From the NCBI GenBank assembly GCA_949987565.1, contig OX465110.1, positions 16,532,394 to 16,596,393 of the forward strand: 64,000 bases of DNA, in the 5' to 3' direction. Positions 1 to 13,454 of this stretch are shown here, piece by piece (the stretch's first letter is position 1; the number at the start of each line of letters is the position of its first letter). This stretch comes from Luidia sarsii (lineage: Eukaryota; Echinodermata; Asteroidea; Paxillosida; Luidiidae). The notes below the pieces were generated by a model that did no database searches, was not told the origin of the DNA, and saw nothing but the letters and a program-made list of their open reading frames with translations. The position numbers and the translations under genes were made by a program.

Positions 1-719
1 CATTAACTCCTCCTCTAACTCGTCGTCTACATTAAAGCTATCAAAGTCGTCGTAAGGGCCACCACGGCCATGACCATGGCCTTGGCTGTGGCCATGGCCT
101 GGGCCTAGTCGGCGGTCGTAGACATCATCCTCCATCATGCCCTCTTGTCGCGACAGCTGGCGTTTGGGACCAGTGCGTTTGCGATCCGACACTGCCCGGC
201 GCAGTCGATCCGAGTCGGAGGTCGTGCTGATACCAGAGTCTGGGGTGAGTTCGGCAGAGCCCCTCTCACCGTACCGCCTATCCGGTAACGTACGGTGGTG
301 TCGGTCGTCGTAATAGCCGTCGGACACGCTGGCCTCGCTGTCCTGGTACCCATTAAACCGAACCCCCACCTCGCCGTGCTGATTCCTAGGGTGATACGAC
401 GCGTGATTGCCATTGCTGGGATGATCTGAAGACTGCACCCGCCGTCTCGGCACAGGGCTCCCGTCATACAGATTCCCGGTGGATCGAGACTCCCGCACGG
501 CTGCGGACTCGTAGGATGGATTCGAACCCCGACCGTCCCACTCGTTGGCCAATCGGCTGGGGTGGTTCTTCGCCTCTGCTGAGTGAGTGGGGGTCTGGAA
601 GCCTTGGTCTTGCTTGACCTCGATAATTGTCCCTCTCATGTGGCTCTTGCGGTCAAAGCCACCAAGATGGCGGCCAAAGAAGCTCTTCTTACGGTCCAGC
701 TTGATATCCCCAGTTCCAC
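1..719 (-). CDS. JPH: Junctophilin, coding exon 4 (partial, runs off window)
   Basis: Read on the minus strand, this exon follows a good acceptor (CCTGCCTACAG) at 720-721. It stays open for 239 codons to the window edge. The two bases at 719-718 complete the glycine codon started by the exon at 6125-6007, so the phase fits exactly. It encodes about residues 444-682, the divergent region that in junctophilins lies between the long helix and the C-terminal membrane anchor. Visible features are a basic start (DRKKSFFGRH), serine- and arginine-rich low-complexity sequence, a Gly-His repeat (GHGHSQGHGHGRGG) and an acidic end (DDELEEEL). No transmembrane segment is present. Known junctophilins end in one that anchors them in the ER/SR, so a further exon must lie beyond position 1. 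Assignment rests on phase and continuity with the conserved exons, because this region is poorly conserved. Confidence 0.88.
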
Positions 720-3700
720 CTGTAGGCAGGAGGGGAACCACAATGCAAACATAAGTCTGGCACAAACTTGCTGATGGCTATGCAATGATAGTTAACTACA
801 CTGTATCTCCGCAAATAACAGGATAGGAACACTGACCTCTACATGTACTGTGCAGTGTGCAATATGCCTACTCATATCTGACAGGCAGTCTAATTTTTCT
901 GAGATGCTTGAACATTGCTTACCAAAACAAGGACTTTTTTGAATACCTTTTTTTTAATAATGAAGGAATGGCTACAGAAACAGGCCTTTGTGAGATGATG
1001 GATATAATTAACTCACTACTTTGGAAATGGAATTCTAATAACAAAGAACTATGAAGAAATGCATGAAAAACAGATGTATTAACTGAAGAAACAACACCAA
1101 CTGAGTAAAATATAACTGCACATCAAGAAATGCGAAGAAGCAGCTACCAAACTGTAATAAAGGTTAGTAGAAAACTTAGCAGAATCACCAAGTAAAGTTG
1201 TATCTATTCATGTTGATTATGCAGTCAAACCTTAGTAAAATTTGCATTTTTGTTTGTGGGTCCCTGAAAATAGAATATGCATACCATGTTTTACACTGGT
1301 TCTGATTATTTAAAGCACATAAATGTGAATGAAAGTCTATACAAAAATTTATATCAATCCTGAAATTGCATGCGTGTCAATATGAATACAAAAACAGTAC
1401 ATATTAATGCCATTTGTAATTTTGTAAGGTTTAACTGCATGAAAACCAGAGACTTGGAGAAATATTAGCACAACCAAACTATGAATAGTGAGAATGTACA
1501 ATTAGTGCTATTAGGAGTTAATAAGTATACTGAAGTACATTAGGAGGGAACAAAGAAGGAATGTATTTGAATTCTGTCCAACACTAAAGTGATCACAATC
1601 CAATCTGGAAAAAAGCAAATCCCAAAAGAGTGTGTGATTCTTTCAAAATGCGTCCCGCAAGACTATTGCAAGAAGGGCAGACACTCTGCAAACGGCCATA
1701 TTGATGGACAAACAAATATTCTCTACTGAAAACAGCATTGCATCCAAACCCCACACAATCCAGGAATATAGGAAAAATACACAGCTAACTGCAAACAAAA
1801 TCAAACAGATCCTGATGACCGCACTGGGGACTCAATGATTTGAATAATAATCTGTTCAAACAGCTGGCTACCGATGGACACTGGGTACCAGTGATATTTG
1901 AAATCTACATAACGATGACAAAGCTTCCCGCCTGATCTGCCACCAAAAGGTACCAAAAAGAAAAATGCTCTTTTCACTATAGTTGCAGTTGACATAGAGA
2001 AAAACCACAAACTTGGAAATATCTCCACTGTGTTGGTCAATTCAGGAATGGCTGAAACCAACACGGCCTCATCTGAACGCTGCTTAAAAGGTCAACCCAC
2101 TGCTGATCCTCAAAATGCAATTTCCCACCAAGAAAGCGTCACACTGATCCTTTCTCCACCCCCCCCCCAAAAAAAATCCCTTCAAAGGGGGCACACGCAC
2201 GGAGAGTCCAGCGTGGAATAAGTTTAAAGAATTAAGAAGCCAGTCCCGTAAATGCCAATCCCCTCAAATCCGTTCTCCTCCGGTGGACTCCAATTTGGCG
2301 TTGTTTTTCCATCTCCCTTCTTCCCGTTTACTTGGCTTTGCAAATTGGATTTATTCCAAGGGATTTAGAAATTTCAGACGATGACCAGTTTCTGCACAGG
2401 ACACTTTTCTAGCCCAAAATAAAAATGTCATTCACAGATCTAGCCAACCTCTCAGCTCAGAATTTATTTATTTATTTATTTATTTTTTTTTTTTTTTTTT
2501 TTGGGGGGGGTCACTATACAGATGATCTTGGCACTCGTAAGTTGAAATCGTAAAACTGGACTTGAAAGGGAAGGGTATGGATGAAGGGGAGAGAGGCATT
2601 GAAAGTGTGCAGGGGGAAAGTAACAACAGGTAGGCTGTACAAGCAGAGGAGTAAAGGAACCAAACAAAACCAAAAACAAAACCCCAGAAAAAGCGATTCA
2701 AAAAAGAACACATGCAAGCAGGAGGGAAGACCTGATTTTCAGTTTCAAAACTTTTTGGAAATCCTGTACAATGTGAAAAGGTTTGATGTTCAAAAAGTCT
2801 CTTTAATCCATTGCACATTTACTGTCTTTGATTGGGTTGAGTTAATTCCTTTTTCTTTCATTGAATAAGTTAAGACCTGAAGGTGACAATTACTGATGAA
2901 TACCGTTCTGGACAGGCTTGAAGACAAAATATCCAAAACCTCTGAGTCAGAAAACCCTTCTGCATCATATCATTTCCCCCAGAAGAGAATAAAATTGTCT
3001 AAGGTACGGATAAGGTCATGGTCACACTGTTCTGTTTTTAGAATTTGCAGGCCAATTATACTAAATTCCATCTGTGAACTGGAATATGTCATGGCTTGCT
3101 GCAGCCTAATGAGGCCTTCATGTATAAAGGGCCTACAGCGAAAAAGCAAAATGACGATTTTCGACAATGGTAAACTTACCGAGGTAACACTCAGTGCAAT
3201 GCATTACACCGTGACTAGAAGCATTAATTTGCCATCTCATCAACAATTTGACCAAAACAATGGGATGAGAATGCGTTGCGTAAGCCCATCTACAAAAAGG
3301 AAATCACTCAGCGACAACTGAGCAACATTTTAAGTGCCTGTCTGAACAGACAGACAGATGGATGGGTTGGACTTGAATCGTATATTAATGAAAAATTTAA
3401 CCATGTCTCGAGCTCAAAAATGAGAGTGGTGAAGAGTACCTTAAATGTTCATTATAATCAGCGAGTTTTGTCACAAATTGGTCCAGAAATAAAAAGAAAA
3501 TTGACTTTGTTGTTGATAATAAGGAGCTCAAATGCACAACAAGCTTGCCAAGATAATGAATCAATTCCGTGGTTTTTGTCCAAAGGAAACTGCAAAGTGA
3601 AGGGATTCCAGAGATGAAGCACACTATAAATCGTAATGTGGGCAAAGTGGCTCTGACTACGCCAGAAAGGACAATTTTTCTTGAGCCTCAATTCAGTGGT

Positions 3701-6006
3701 AGAGGAGATTGTTCATTCTACTTATGTGGCAACCGCTGAAAACAGGCACAAAGGTGCACTTGTAGCGGTATTAAATGAATATTCCAGACTGCCTTTAGTA
3801 GCTTAAAAACTGAAAATCACCAGCTTAGCTTGGACATGAAATGGCAGGAAAAGGGGTAAGATAACAAGGGAAGGAAAAGCAATCTAAAGGAAAGGATGGA
3901 ATCCAATAAAAAGCAGAGGATGTAACAGCAAAGCTAGATAAATAAACTTGAATTCAAATCAAATAAAAAAAACAATTAAAATAATCCAGAAAGGGGGTCA
4001 TTTAGAAAGGACAAAGTGAGGGATAGGGTATGGGGTTAAAAAAAATGGGGGCAGAGTGGAACAGGAGGAGGAGGAGGCCCACCATAAACACCATCCGGCG
4101 ACAGAGCGTTGGCAAAACGAACGTTGGCAGTCCTGCAGCCAAAGCCAGCTATTCTCGACACATTACCTACACGGGGATTGACAACATTTTTGCATCAGTG
4201 GTGAGGGGGCAGTATGGCTCTTTTACAAATGAAGGGGAGGGTGTGAATGAAAAAATCTTACACAATTTCTGAGAGAAGAAAAAAAAAGAAAAAAAGGTAA
4301 AAATTAACCAAACAAAATCATGCCAATGGCGGCACAGGGCAACTCTCTGCCAGCCAAGTCTGCAGACGACAAACACCTTGGCTTATCGAGTTTAAATCTA
4401 GTTTCCTGTGCTCTCCTCCGCCAGTCTCGTTTGGAATTTTCTTCCTTTTTGATGGAAAAAGGGGGGGAAAATCAGCCAGTTAATCGGAAGCGCTGTTCAC
4501 CACCAGAACGCTTGTAATGGGCCCTTGCCTGCATATGGAGAAAACAAATTGTTTTGAAAAAAAAAAAAAAGGGAAACAAAATGTGGGATTAGAAAGTTTC
4601 AGTCTCCAGCAAACAAGACTCTCCAAGCTCTTCCTACACCACTATAAGTATGTTCTACTTGAAGAAATAAATTCAATCAAGTTATCATTCCTTTATTTTT
4701 TAGGATACACTGTGCAATGCATTCACTGTTATTCATAGACTTGTGAGCCAAAAGCAAACAAGTCTGGCAGAAGGAAATTAAGTTGAACAAGATGCTAATG
4801 TTAGAATGAACTAGAACATGTTGACATGGATTACTACTGTTGCTATGATTTCTTCAGGCAGTGAAAGAAACAGTGATTTCGAAGTAAAAATTCACTTCTA
4901 CATGACAAACCAATGCTTTTGTTTCTCACTTTATGAAAATGCATCTGCCATACATTTGATTGAAAATTCCATACTGATACTTGAAGAATTAATATTACAT
5001 ACAAGATCCCCATAGTCTGGTACCTCAAATTCCCCATCCACATTCAGGCAACAAGCATACCTGTCAGTAGGAGCCAGATCTCACTAGAAAGTACAGGGTT
5101 AAAAGCATCAGGAATGTCTTTTGGGGATGGGAGTGAAAAAACTCCAATTAAACAATCTGAAGTCATTTTGTTCACCCAGCTGTTAACATGAAGATCTCGT
5201 TTTTGATGGAGTAATGGTAACTACGAAACCACCCTGTTATGAAATAAAACAATATATCTACTGGTAATTAGAACGTATGACGCATTTAGTCCACTTTGTA
5301 AAACATGCTACCACTGTACGTGTACCATCTGAATGGCACAATAATATGAAATATTAATTTCAATAACCAAATCAATTTCCCAATGATGTTTATTTATTTT
5401 CCACATTTTGGTTATTTCAGAATAATTTGGTTATTTCAGAACAACATCCTGATTGGGTTTTTGATTATGTTTGACAAGGCTATTAGTATTAAAGAAATTT
5501 GTAATTTTCAAACCTATGCTTTCTGCCTAAAATGTAAGTGCATTCATCGTCAATGATAATACATGTAGGTATAAGAATAATATACAAAGTATTTTTGTTT
5601 CCATAGCACAAGATTCAGCATTAATCTACTGCGTTATTTGTTCCACTTTTTTCTTTTTTTTGGGGGGGGGGGTGGGGGAGTCGGTCAGCCTTTGCAAGGG
5701 GTTAGAGAGTCAGCAAGTATTCTGATTGTGCCAAGCCGAAGGGCCTGGGCATCTTTTTTTCCAGAGAGCACAGCGAGCCAGGGTTCTCGCTATATCCTCC
5801 ATCTCCCCGGGCCGCGTATATAATGCACGTTGGCAGTTTCAATTCCAAAGGGCTTCAGAGGTCATGGCAGAGGTCAAACAATGACCAAAGAAAAGCACAG
5901 GGAGGTGAGGGAGGAGGTGTGGGGAGTGGGGGGGGGGGAGGCATGTGCTATTTTTTTTTTTCCGCCAAAGGGATCGGGGCTGACAAGACTCGATCCTAGG
6001 ACCTAC
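720..6006 (-). other. Junctophilin intron 3
   Basis: This 5.3-kb intron has a GTAGGT donor at 6006-6001 and a CAG acceptor at 722-720. Contents are AT-rich DNA, an (ATTT)n run passing into poly-T near 2464-2502, a few homopolymer tracts and short TACATGTA words. No further coding exon is recognisable. The moderate open frames inside are uninterrupted by chance only and have no protein-like composition. Confidence 0.8.
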
Positions 6007-6125
6007 CCCTTGGCGGCAAGGAAGCTGTCAACTCCTTGGAACGTTGCCGGGCCTTGGTCGCCTCCTCACGAGACTCCGATGCTGCCGTCTCCGACATCTC
6101 GGCTTTCTCTCTCGCATAAGATGCT
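6007..6125 (-). CDS. JPH: Junctophilin, coding exon 3 (helical region)
   Basis: This 119-bp exon is too short to stand out as an open frame. It is bounded by a CATTGCAG acceptor (ending at 6126) and a GTAGGT donor (starting at 6006). Its first base completes an arginine codon left open by the exon ending at 17207, and its last base opens the glycine codon finished at 719. It encodes about residues 404-442, beginning ASYAREKAEMSETAASESRE and continuing as an Ala/Glu/Lys/Arg helix. This corresponds to the long alpha-helix that follows the last MORN motif in vertebrate junctophilins (the ASRTSHAKAKAEAAEQ region of human JPH2), thought to span the gap between plasma membrane and ER/SR. Found from both the splice phase and the residue pattern. 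Confidence 0.9.
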
Positions 6126-6275
6126 CTGCAATGTACAAATGATATCACACGTCAGCCTGGTTAGATTTTCTTCATCAGCTCAAATGATTCGGGGGCAAAA
6201 ACAATCCAAATGGAGGGTCCAGGCTAGTGGCTGCTTAGCAAAAGACTTGATCTGCAAGTTGAACCCGATGAATAG

Positions 6276-6416
6276 AATCTCAAGAAGTAGGAGGGCTTGA
6301 TGTTTCAATTCCTATCATGACATCAGGCAAGAAAGATGAAGCGTTCTGCCTTTGAGAAGGGTCCTAGCTGCCACTGCTAGTATCAAAATGTCAGGCCCTC
6401 CTACATTTTGAGATTT
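6276..6416. mobile_element. Foldback with opposed hammerhead-like arms
   Basis: The left arm (about 6276-6316) AATCTCAAGAAGTAGGAGGG is the near-inverse of the right arm ending near 6416 (AGGCCCTCCTACATTTTGAG). Both arms contain the decayed GGATCGAAACGTC-type core. The tail GATTTGCATTTTTGTCATT is shared with the copies at 23.9, 26.9 and 57 kb. Confidence 0.5.
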
Positions 6417-7757
6417 GCATTTTTGTCATTACGTTAAATAGTGAGTTTCCAACATTATTGTTTATCTGGTGAATAGAAAATGATGTAGTCAGGAAGTCCT
6501 CATTTTCTGTGATTAGTTGATCAGAACTATGATCAGAAGGAGCCCGTGAGATTTTTAGGATCCATAATGAAGAGTGAATTCCTGACAAGTTCTAAGGGAA
6601 CCAGTGAACCCCTTATTGAGTCTGTATACCAGTAATTGCAAGGGAACCAGTTACAATGTAAATACAAACTAGCCTACATTGTACATTGCTTGGTTCTGGG
6701 GGAACTATGACTTGAGTTCCACATGCAGTGATAGTTTCGTTCTGAAAAGACAAGTTCTGCACAAACTCAAAAGGAAGATGACCCTTTCATTTCACTCCAC
6801 CCTTCACTTTAACATCTCCTGAGCAAGACCTTCTGACAAACTTTTAATGATAAAAATTATGCTTCACAAAAACAGCTCTATGGAGCCAATGCTATTGAGT
6901 AGCGATACATGGCACACAGACTCCAGTGATGTTAAATGTCGCCCTCATGGGGCCAACATGTGCCACTGCTCATCAAGATAACACACTAAAATTCCAATGC
7001 CATGCCCATAGCACGTCAACTTATTGACAGAAATTCACTTACTAGAGTTACTCTTGCGGCTATCTTAACCATGGGGCTATAAGAAAGCAGGATACAGCTA
7101 TATGTGACTTCAATCTACATGATGAGTTTGTTGCCCCAGCTAAGGCGGAAGAGAGAAACTCCCAGTGTGTGATAAGCCAATAAGACAGCAGTGAATAAAA
7201 TAAATAATATTGGCAGGCCATTAGATCGTTGACGCTTCCACAAAAAGTCGAATGGTAATTTGTTCTCAGCTCAGCCGTAACAAATTGCATAAAAACAGAC
7301 CTGACAACGGCAATCAGTATCACGTCATATGTTGTTAACCTTGTAGGCTATTAACCCATTAAAAAAAGGCTGAAAATACATTTCGAAAGAAGCAGATAAC
7401 TTTCAAAGCACTATGTAAAAAAAATGCACTGATCTATGGTTCGATTTGACAGTTTGTGAAAATGCCGACAAAATGATTGCAGTATTCAGAAACAAGGGTT
7501 TCAAGGGAAAAGTTTGCAAGTGTATGCCAGGCATGTTAAATAAAGACTTTTCTGAAATACCGCTGCCTGAACATACATGTAAGACAGTAGAGCATCTTTC
7601 GCTAATTTAAACAAATACATGTAGTGGGTTAATGTTACCTGGGTTAATGTGCAAAAATGCTGCAAACTGCTTACATTCAGACTAAACATCAACATCTACA
7701 TCAACATCTACAATACATGTACATCAACATCAGACTAAACTCAAAAGCGGAATGCTT

Positions 7758-7787
7758 TTGAGAGAGGTCATGATAGGATCGAAACGT
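7758..7787 (+). mobile_element. Hammerhead-like repeat fragment
   Basis: TTGAGAG, then a stem-like spacer, then GGATCGAAACGT. It matches the common dispersed motif seen at 29166 and 56393. It is a degenerate single copy. Confidence 0.4.
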
Positions 7788-10510
7788 ACATGTACATGTA
7801 ATGCCCTCCAAATTTTTGATAAAAAAATACCAGGTTTAAAAGAGGATGCACAGATATGCCATGGTTGCTATGGAGGTTGGAACACATGCAGTGCAGCCAC
7901 CAACCATTATCACTTATTGTGCAGCAGTGGTAATTGGCCATACTACATGTATGTCTGCTATGTATAAATGTTACTACAGTCATGTCCATTGTCTAATTGA
8001 AGTGGCCTTTATAAGGAATCAACAAATTGCAGCACCGCCGACAAATAAACCTCACTGCTGGCAGCTACACATAGCGGGATGTCTCTCTGTCTCTCCGGCC
8101 GTGTGCACAGCTCACATATATAGCCGGTGCCCCATTTGCCGTCCAATTACTCACGGCCTCATTCCCTGTGTGATCCCACCACCGACCCCCATCCCCAAAT
8201 GATTCCCAAACGCCACGGATACGGTGAATATTGCTTCCGCGAGGGTAACTCTGGCTATAGGCCCGCGACCTGCCCCAGTGCTGATTTATAATTCCTCCTA
8301 AAATATACACGGGTGGACATATGTGGCATTCCCCGCATACCACAGCCCCAAGTCGCCCTGTGACGTATTGCGGATGCACGATGCACTGTAATCTACAGCG
8401 CACAAGGTCGCCTAAGCAGACAGACAGATATAAACGCATAATTACAAGCATAATGGCTCCCGGACACTCTCCCAAACAACAAACCCAAGGCTGGACTCAA
8501 ATAAACACACAGTTTTATTGCGCTGCGACACTTTTTTACCTCCCCCTGGCTTAATCTATGAAGTTGATTTTTTTTTTATATAAATCTACGTGTTAGCATT
8601 ACAAAGTACCGGTACATTACAGTCCGTTGTACATGTACATCAAGCCCATACAAGATTTTTCTTTTGTACATATACATTCATCCATTCCCAGATGGCAAAA
8701 CATTCTACAGCACATAATTGAAAGGTTATTAATGGTCACTGTATCCTTTTTTTCTGCCATTTGCAAAGAAACAATTTACTTTTCGAATCTTGAGAAATCC
8801 AAAGGCACTGATTCTGCATGTATTTACATGCTGTGCCGCAGCCTGAATTAACATTTATGCAAATGAGCACCGATAGGTCTATGTCTTGAAATAGCTGCAT
8901 CCATTAGGCGGACCATACACATTTCTATCATGAAACAAGGGACAAATCACAAAATAGGCTTGAAGCCATTCTACCCACTAATTAAATTTGAATGATAAAT
9001 GGGGCTTCAAGGAAAAAACTGTATTAATATGCGTAAAAAAAATGACCCATTTGCTTAAAATACAAAGTGAGAAAAAAGAAAGGATGACGCATGAACCTCG
9101 GTATTTCGGAGGCAGATAATTCTGGGACCTGACAACCTACAGATGCTGGTTGCCTTGGAAACAAGCCACAAAGACAAGGCAAATTGCAAAAAGTGCGTTT
9201 GGCAACTGCATTCGGGACTTGCGTACGTGCAGCAGGAATGCGAGGCACAGGGTAACTCTATCGGCCCTTTCACCTGAAGGTGATGTCAAAACAGTCTGGT
9301 GCCTGCTGCACAGGGTCTGCACCCGGACCAACAAGGGATAGACATGTACGCACATGTAGAGCATTACCATCCGTCCATTATAGTCATTCACATGTGCAAG
9401 CTGTCATCTTTGTGGCAAACTCATTACAAGGAAAATGAAATAAAAGCATGTCTAACGTGCATTTGTGAAACATCAACTAGCTTATCCTCAATTGGTGTGT
9501 GCTCTATTCCAAGTTATTGAATTCTTATACAAGTCCTCTTGAGGCTTAAAGGCCCAATACAACATTGGTAAAGGTCAAAAGATTGCCACCGTTTGTGTGT
9601 TAAACCATTAAACCTCCCCAAAAAGCAATCCTGCGAAGGTTTTAGCTCAAATGGTGATCTTTTTTGCACCATTCTGAAGTGTAAGAAATAGTTTATGACA
9701 TGCGAGTAATAAACTACATGTACATGTATTTGTCGATGTTTGAGTGAAGATTTCTCGAAAAGTACAGCATTCCAGACTGTAGGATTTCAACATGAGGATT
9801 CTATCATGACCATCTACAAACTGTAAATTAGAAGGAAATCTGTGGAAATCTATGTTTTCTGATCTTCCCAATGTTTTATTAGGCCTTTAAAATGGTCAGT
9901 GGAAGGCCAAAATGAAGTGGGACCTAATACAGAACATGCTCACTATACAGTACATGTAATTTTACACGGGTCATGCATGGGTAGTAGTACATGTCTGTGT
10001 CAGTGCTGGGGTGGATTTCACAAAGCTTTAAGATCCATCGTAACTCTACTTGTGATGGATAACCCATCGCAAGTTGTGACAGGCCGTATGGTTTCTGTAC
10101 ATCGCTGAGATTCGTGAAATTGACTGATGGGCATACAAAAAGAAAACAACCTTTCCTAACAGAAAATGATGAAATTGCATCAGAGACTTCATGTACATTG
10201 TACTTGAGACAGACTCTATTCAGTTTGGATACTTTCTGTGATTAAAAAAAGAAGAAGATAAAAATAATCAATTGGTCTGTCACTAGTGGCATGCTGAAAC
10301 CCTTGATTATGCATGCCTTGCACCACTACCGTACGATGATCAATGAATAATGGCAAGGGTCACAGTATTTGCTGCTCTATTGGAAGCTTTGACAAAGATT
10401 TGGATGAACATATTCTTTTAGTAAATGTTCAAATGAGGAACAATAGATGACGCTGAGTTTAATGTTTTGTACGACTCATTTAATATGAGTAATTATGCAT
10501 AAGATAATTT

Positions 10511-10626
10511 CATTCAATGAGGATTTGCCCTACTCGACGTGAAAACAGCAGAAGTCACGGGTTCGAATCCTGCCTGAGATGTCTGTATTGTCTTTCAGCA
10601 GGCAGTCGGGCAAACCCTCACTGAAT
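10511..10626 (+). mobile_element. Short hairpin element with tRNA-type B box
   Basis: The ends are inverted: CATTCAATGAGGATTTGCCC (10511-10530) and GGGCAAACCCTCACTGAAT (10608-10626). Inside are a B-box-like GGGTTCGAATCC and a second inverted pair, CCTGCCTG/CAGGCAG. The same end sequence recurs near 27460, next to another tRNA-like block. Confidence 0.5.
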
Positions 10627-11942
10627 TACATTCTCATATCATATCTACCAAAATAATTTCAGCAAGCCTCAATTCTCACAGATTAATGACATGCAAGGCA
10701 TGCAGTTGGTTGTTTACACTAGGGCAGATATCAGACTGGATATTCTTTTTCTAGAATGGTCAGTATACAGTGGTGGTGCTTATGTAAAGACGAAAGTGGC
10801 GTTCACACAACTGCAATTCACTTTTCGATTTTTGAGCCATAATTCAAAATTAATTTGGTGTGAATGCTAAAATCTCACTAATAATCACGATTCGAATCGC
10901 GATCAAAATTGCACTTCTTCTTGCATTTTTTTGTTGGAAACAGTGTGATTATTTGCCAGGTGTTGTGTGAGCGAACACTGAGAAACTCGATAAGCTACTT
11001 CCCACAATTTAGTCCGCACAGATCAACACCCGTCTTCACCACAACCAGTACTTTGTAAACATGATGTAAAGCAAGCAGTCTGGGAAGTGCCTCTGTCTGC
11101 ATGGTCTGGGACGCATTCCAGGCATGCGCAGTCCGCTTAGGTCACATTTCAGGTATGAGAAGATCGTCCCCCCAAAAATGGATTTTTGAATCTAATTTGG
11201 GATTTGGCCATGTGTAAACGTGAACCTACATGTACGTGACCCCCCCCCTCCCCCCTGAAAAACAAAAAATTATAAATAGGTTTTTTAATCGCGATCCACT
11301 TTTAAAAATAATTTTCCAGGTGGGAACGCACCTAAAGCAGCTCTACGGTCCAGTCATGGGATGGGGGAGGGTACAGTAAACATACAAACATGTTCCCTTT
11401 GGCAAACGCTACCTCAAACGCTGCCTGCTCTCCAGCAACCCACTGCCAATTTGAGTTTAATATTTCATCCACAGTTTGTAGACATTGTGAGCCATATGTA
11501 CACACACTGGCAGGTGCAGATTTTAGTCAGCCCTCAACAACACGCAATGTCAGCTACAGCTAGCAATGTCAGAGCTGTTTGAAAATATAGATGAACAAAT
11601 CAATAACTCGATCATGATGAGCACTCCTTGGATTTGACAGAGTTGGATTAACCGTACATAATATTCTTGTTACAATTAGAGAGAAATGATGATCTCAATG
11701 GCGTAAGTGGTTTTGCTGAAAGTGAAGCCGAAGTGGTTAGTGAAATGAGCAGGTGCAGAAATAGGGCAAAAGATGTCGCCAGAGTGTAATACTGCGCACA
11801 TGCAACAGCTTGTTCTGTATGCACATGAGGTTGTTCTGCGCACTTACTGGTAGGCCTAATGGGCTCTGAAACATCACAGACTCATGCCTAACGACAGCCT
11901 GCGGATGGTCTAAATGTCTTAAAGAGCAAGATTATTCTGCAG

Positions 11943-12406
11943 TGGGAGTGGGGAGGGGTGGGGAGGGGTGGGGAGGGGTGGGGAGGGGTGGGGAGGAGTG
12001 GGGAGGGGAGGGGAGGGGTGGGGAGGGGAGGGGAAAGGAGGGGAGGGGACGGGAGGGGAGGGGAGTGGAGGGGTGGGGAGGGGTGGGGAGGGGAGAGGTG
12101 GGGAGGGGAGGGGAGGGGAGGGGAGGGGAGGGGAGGGGAGGGGAGGGGTGGGAAGGGAAAAGGAGGGGAGGGGTGGGGAGGGGAAAGGAGGGGAGGGGAG
12201 GGGAGGGGAGGGGAGGGGAGGGGAGGGGAGGGGAGGGGAGGGGAGGGGACGGGACAGGAGGGGACGGGACGGGAGGGGAGGTGAGGGGAGGTGAGGTGAG
12301 GGGAGGGGAGGGGAGGTGAGGTGAGGTGAGGTGAGGGAAGTTGATGTGAGGTGAGGGAAGTTGAGGTGAGGGAAGTTGAGGTGAGGGGAGGTGAGGGGAG
12401 AGGTGG
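11943..12406. repeat. (GGGGA)n purine tract
   Basis: About 460 bp of GGGGA/GGGGTG/GGTGA repeats on the plus strand. The spurious long frames on both strands (Pro-Ser-Pro-Leu or Gly-Arg-Gly) come from the repeat. It could form G-quadruplex or triplex DNA. Confidence 0.9.
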
Positions 12407-13454
12407 AACAAACCATGGGGTAGCCATACACAGTGGGACTTGGATGATTGCCTGTCCAGACATCCAGATAGCCTTGTGATGGGCCGGGAACAAGCACGGA
12501 TCAACAGGCAATGATAATACCAGCCCAATACCTGTATGTATTGACACAGATCCAGGCCTGCATCTAATAAGGGACAAACAGAAAGCACGCTTCGTCGGGC
12601 CAGTCCAGCCAATCGGAAAGACAAATTATCCAAAAGGGTATGTTCAGTGCACACGTGTGAATGTGAAAAGGATGGAATTGCGTGTTCTTCCCCCCCCCCC
12701 CACCCCACCACCACCATTCTTGCATATCTTGTACATATTTGCTCAGCAAGCTGAGAGCTTGCAACGGCATGTTCGGTGGGGATGGGGAGGGAGGGGGATG
12801 CAAATCAGTCCGGTTGCCTTGGCAACCAAGAGGACGGGCATCATCCCGCACTCCGGCAGGCAGTCAGGTGGCACAATATTGTAACCCGTGCAAAAATGGA
12901 GGTTACCATGGTGACTGAATCTGTCTTTGCATGCGTCTGTAGCTGAGAGGGAGAAGAGAAAGAGAGGCAGGGGGGGGGGGGTGCCTTGTCAGGCCTGTGC
13001 TGTGCAGTACTCAATATAGACACTGTTTTTGTGGTTTTTTTTGCGAGTACGTCGCAGCAAAGTCTTTTGAGAGCAGGCCAGAGAACCCGCCCCCAAGGCA
13101 AGGGATGGACAAAACAAGGACACAAGATGCACGCCGGGGGGGGGGGGGGGGGGGGTAAGAAAAGAAAAAGACCCCCCCCTCCCTGACTTGATGGAGTGAC
13201 AAGGAGATCAGCAGCGTTTGAGAGGGCAATCATTACAGCAAGACAACTATAAAAAAAAAGTCGCCATGGCGATGATGAATTGGTTCTTTGTAGACGGGAG
13301 AAAGAAAAAAAAGGGTGTACAATTATGCGCAGTGTGCTGAGTAATATCAGTAGTGGGTTCACCGTATACATCATATAAACATCATCCCGTTGCCTTGCAT
13401 TAATTCATCCCTCTTTTCGCTTTTATACTCCATTTTGGGGGTCAATTTGAGGTA

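Noticed and set aside
5830..6300. 156-codon plus-strand frame
   Set aside because: Overlaps junctophilin exon 3 in antisense; no protein-like features of its own.
10794..11336. Possible foldback between GTGGCGTTCACAC and GTGGGAACGCACC
   Set aside because: The inverted similarity is short and imperfect, with no target duplication; not strong enough to annotate.
11888..12717. Long proline/serine and glycine/arginine open frames on both strands
   Set aside because: They are read-through of the (GGGGA)n tract in every frame; composition follows the repeat exactly.
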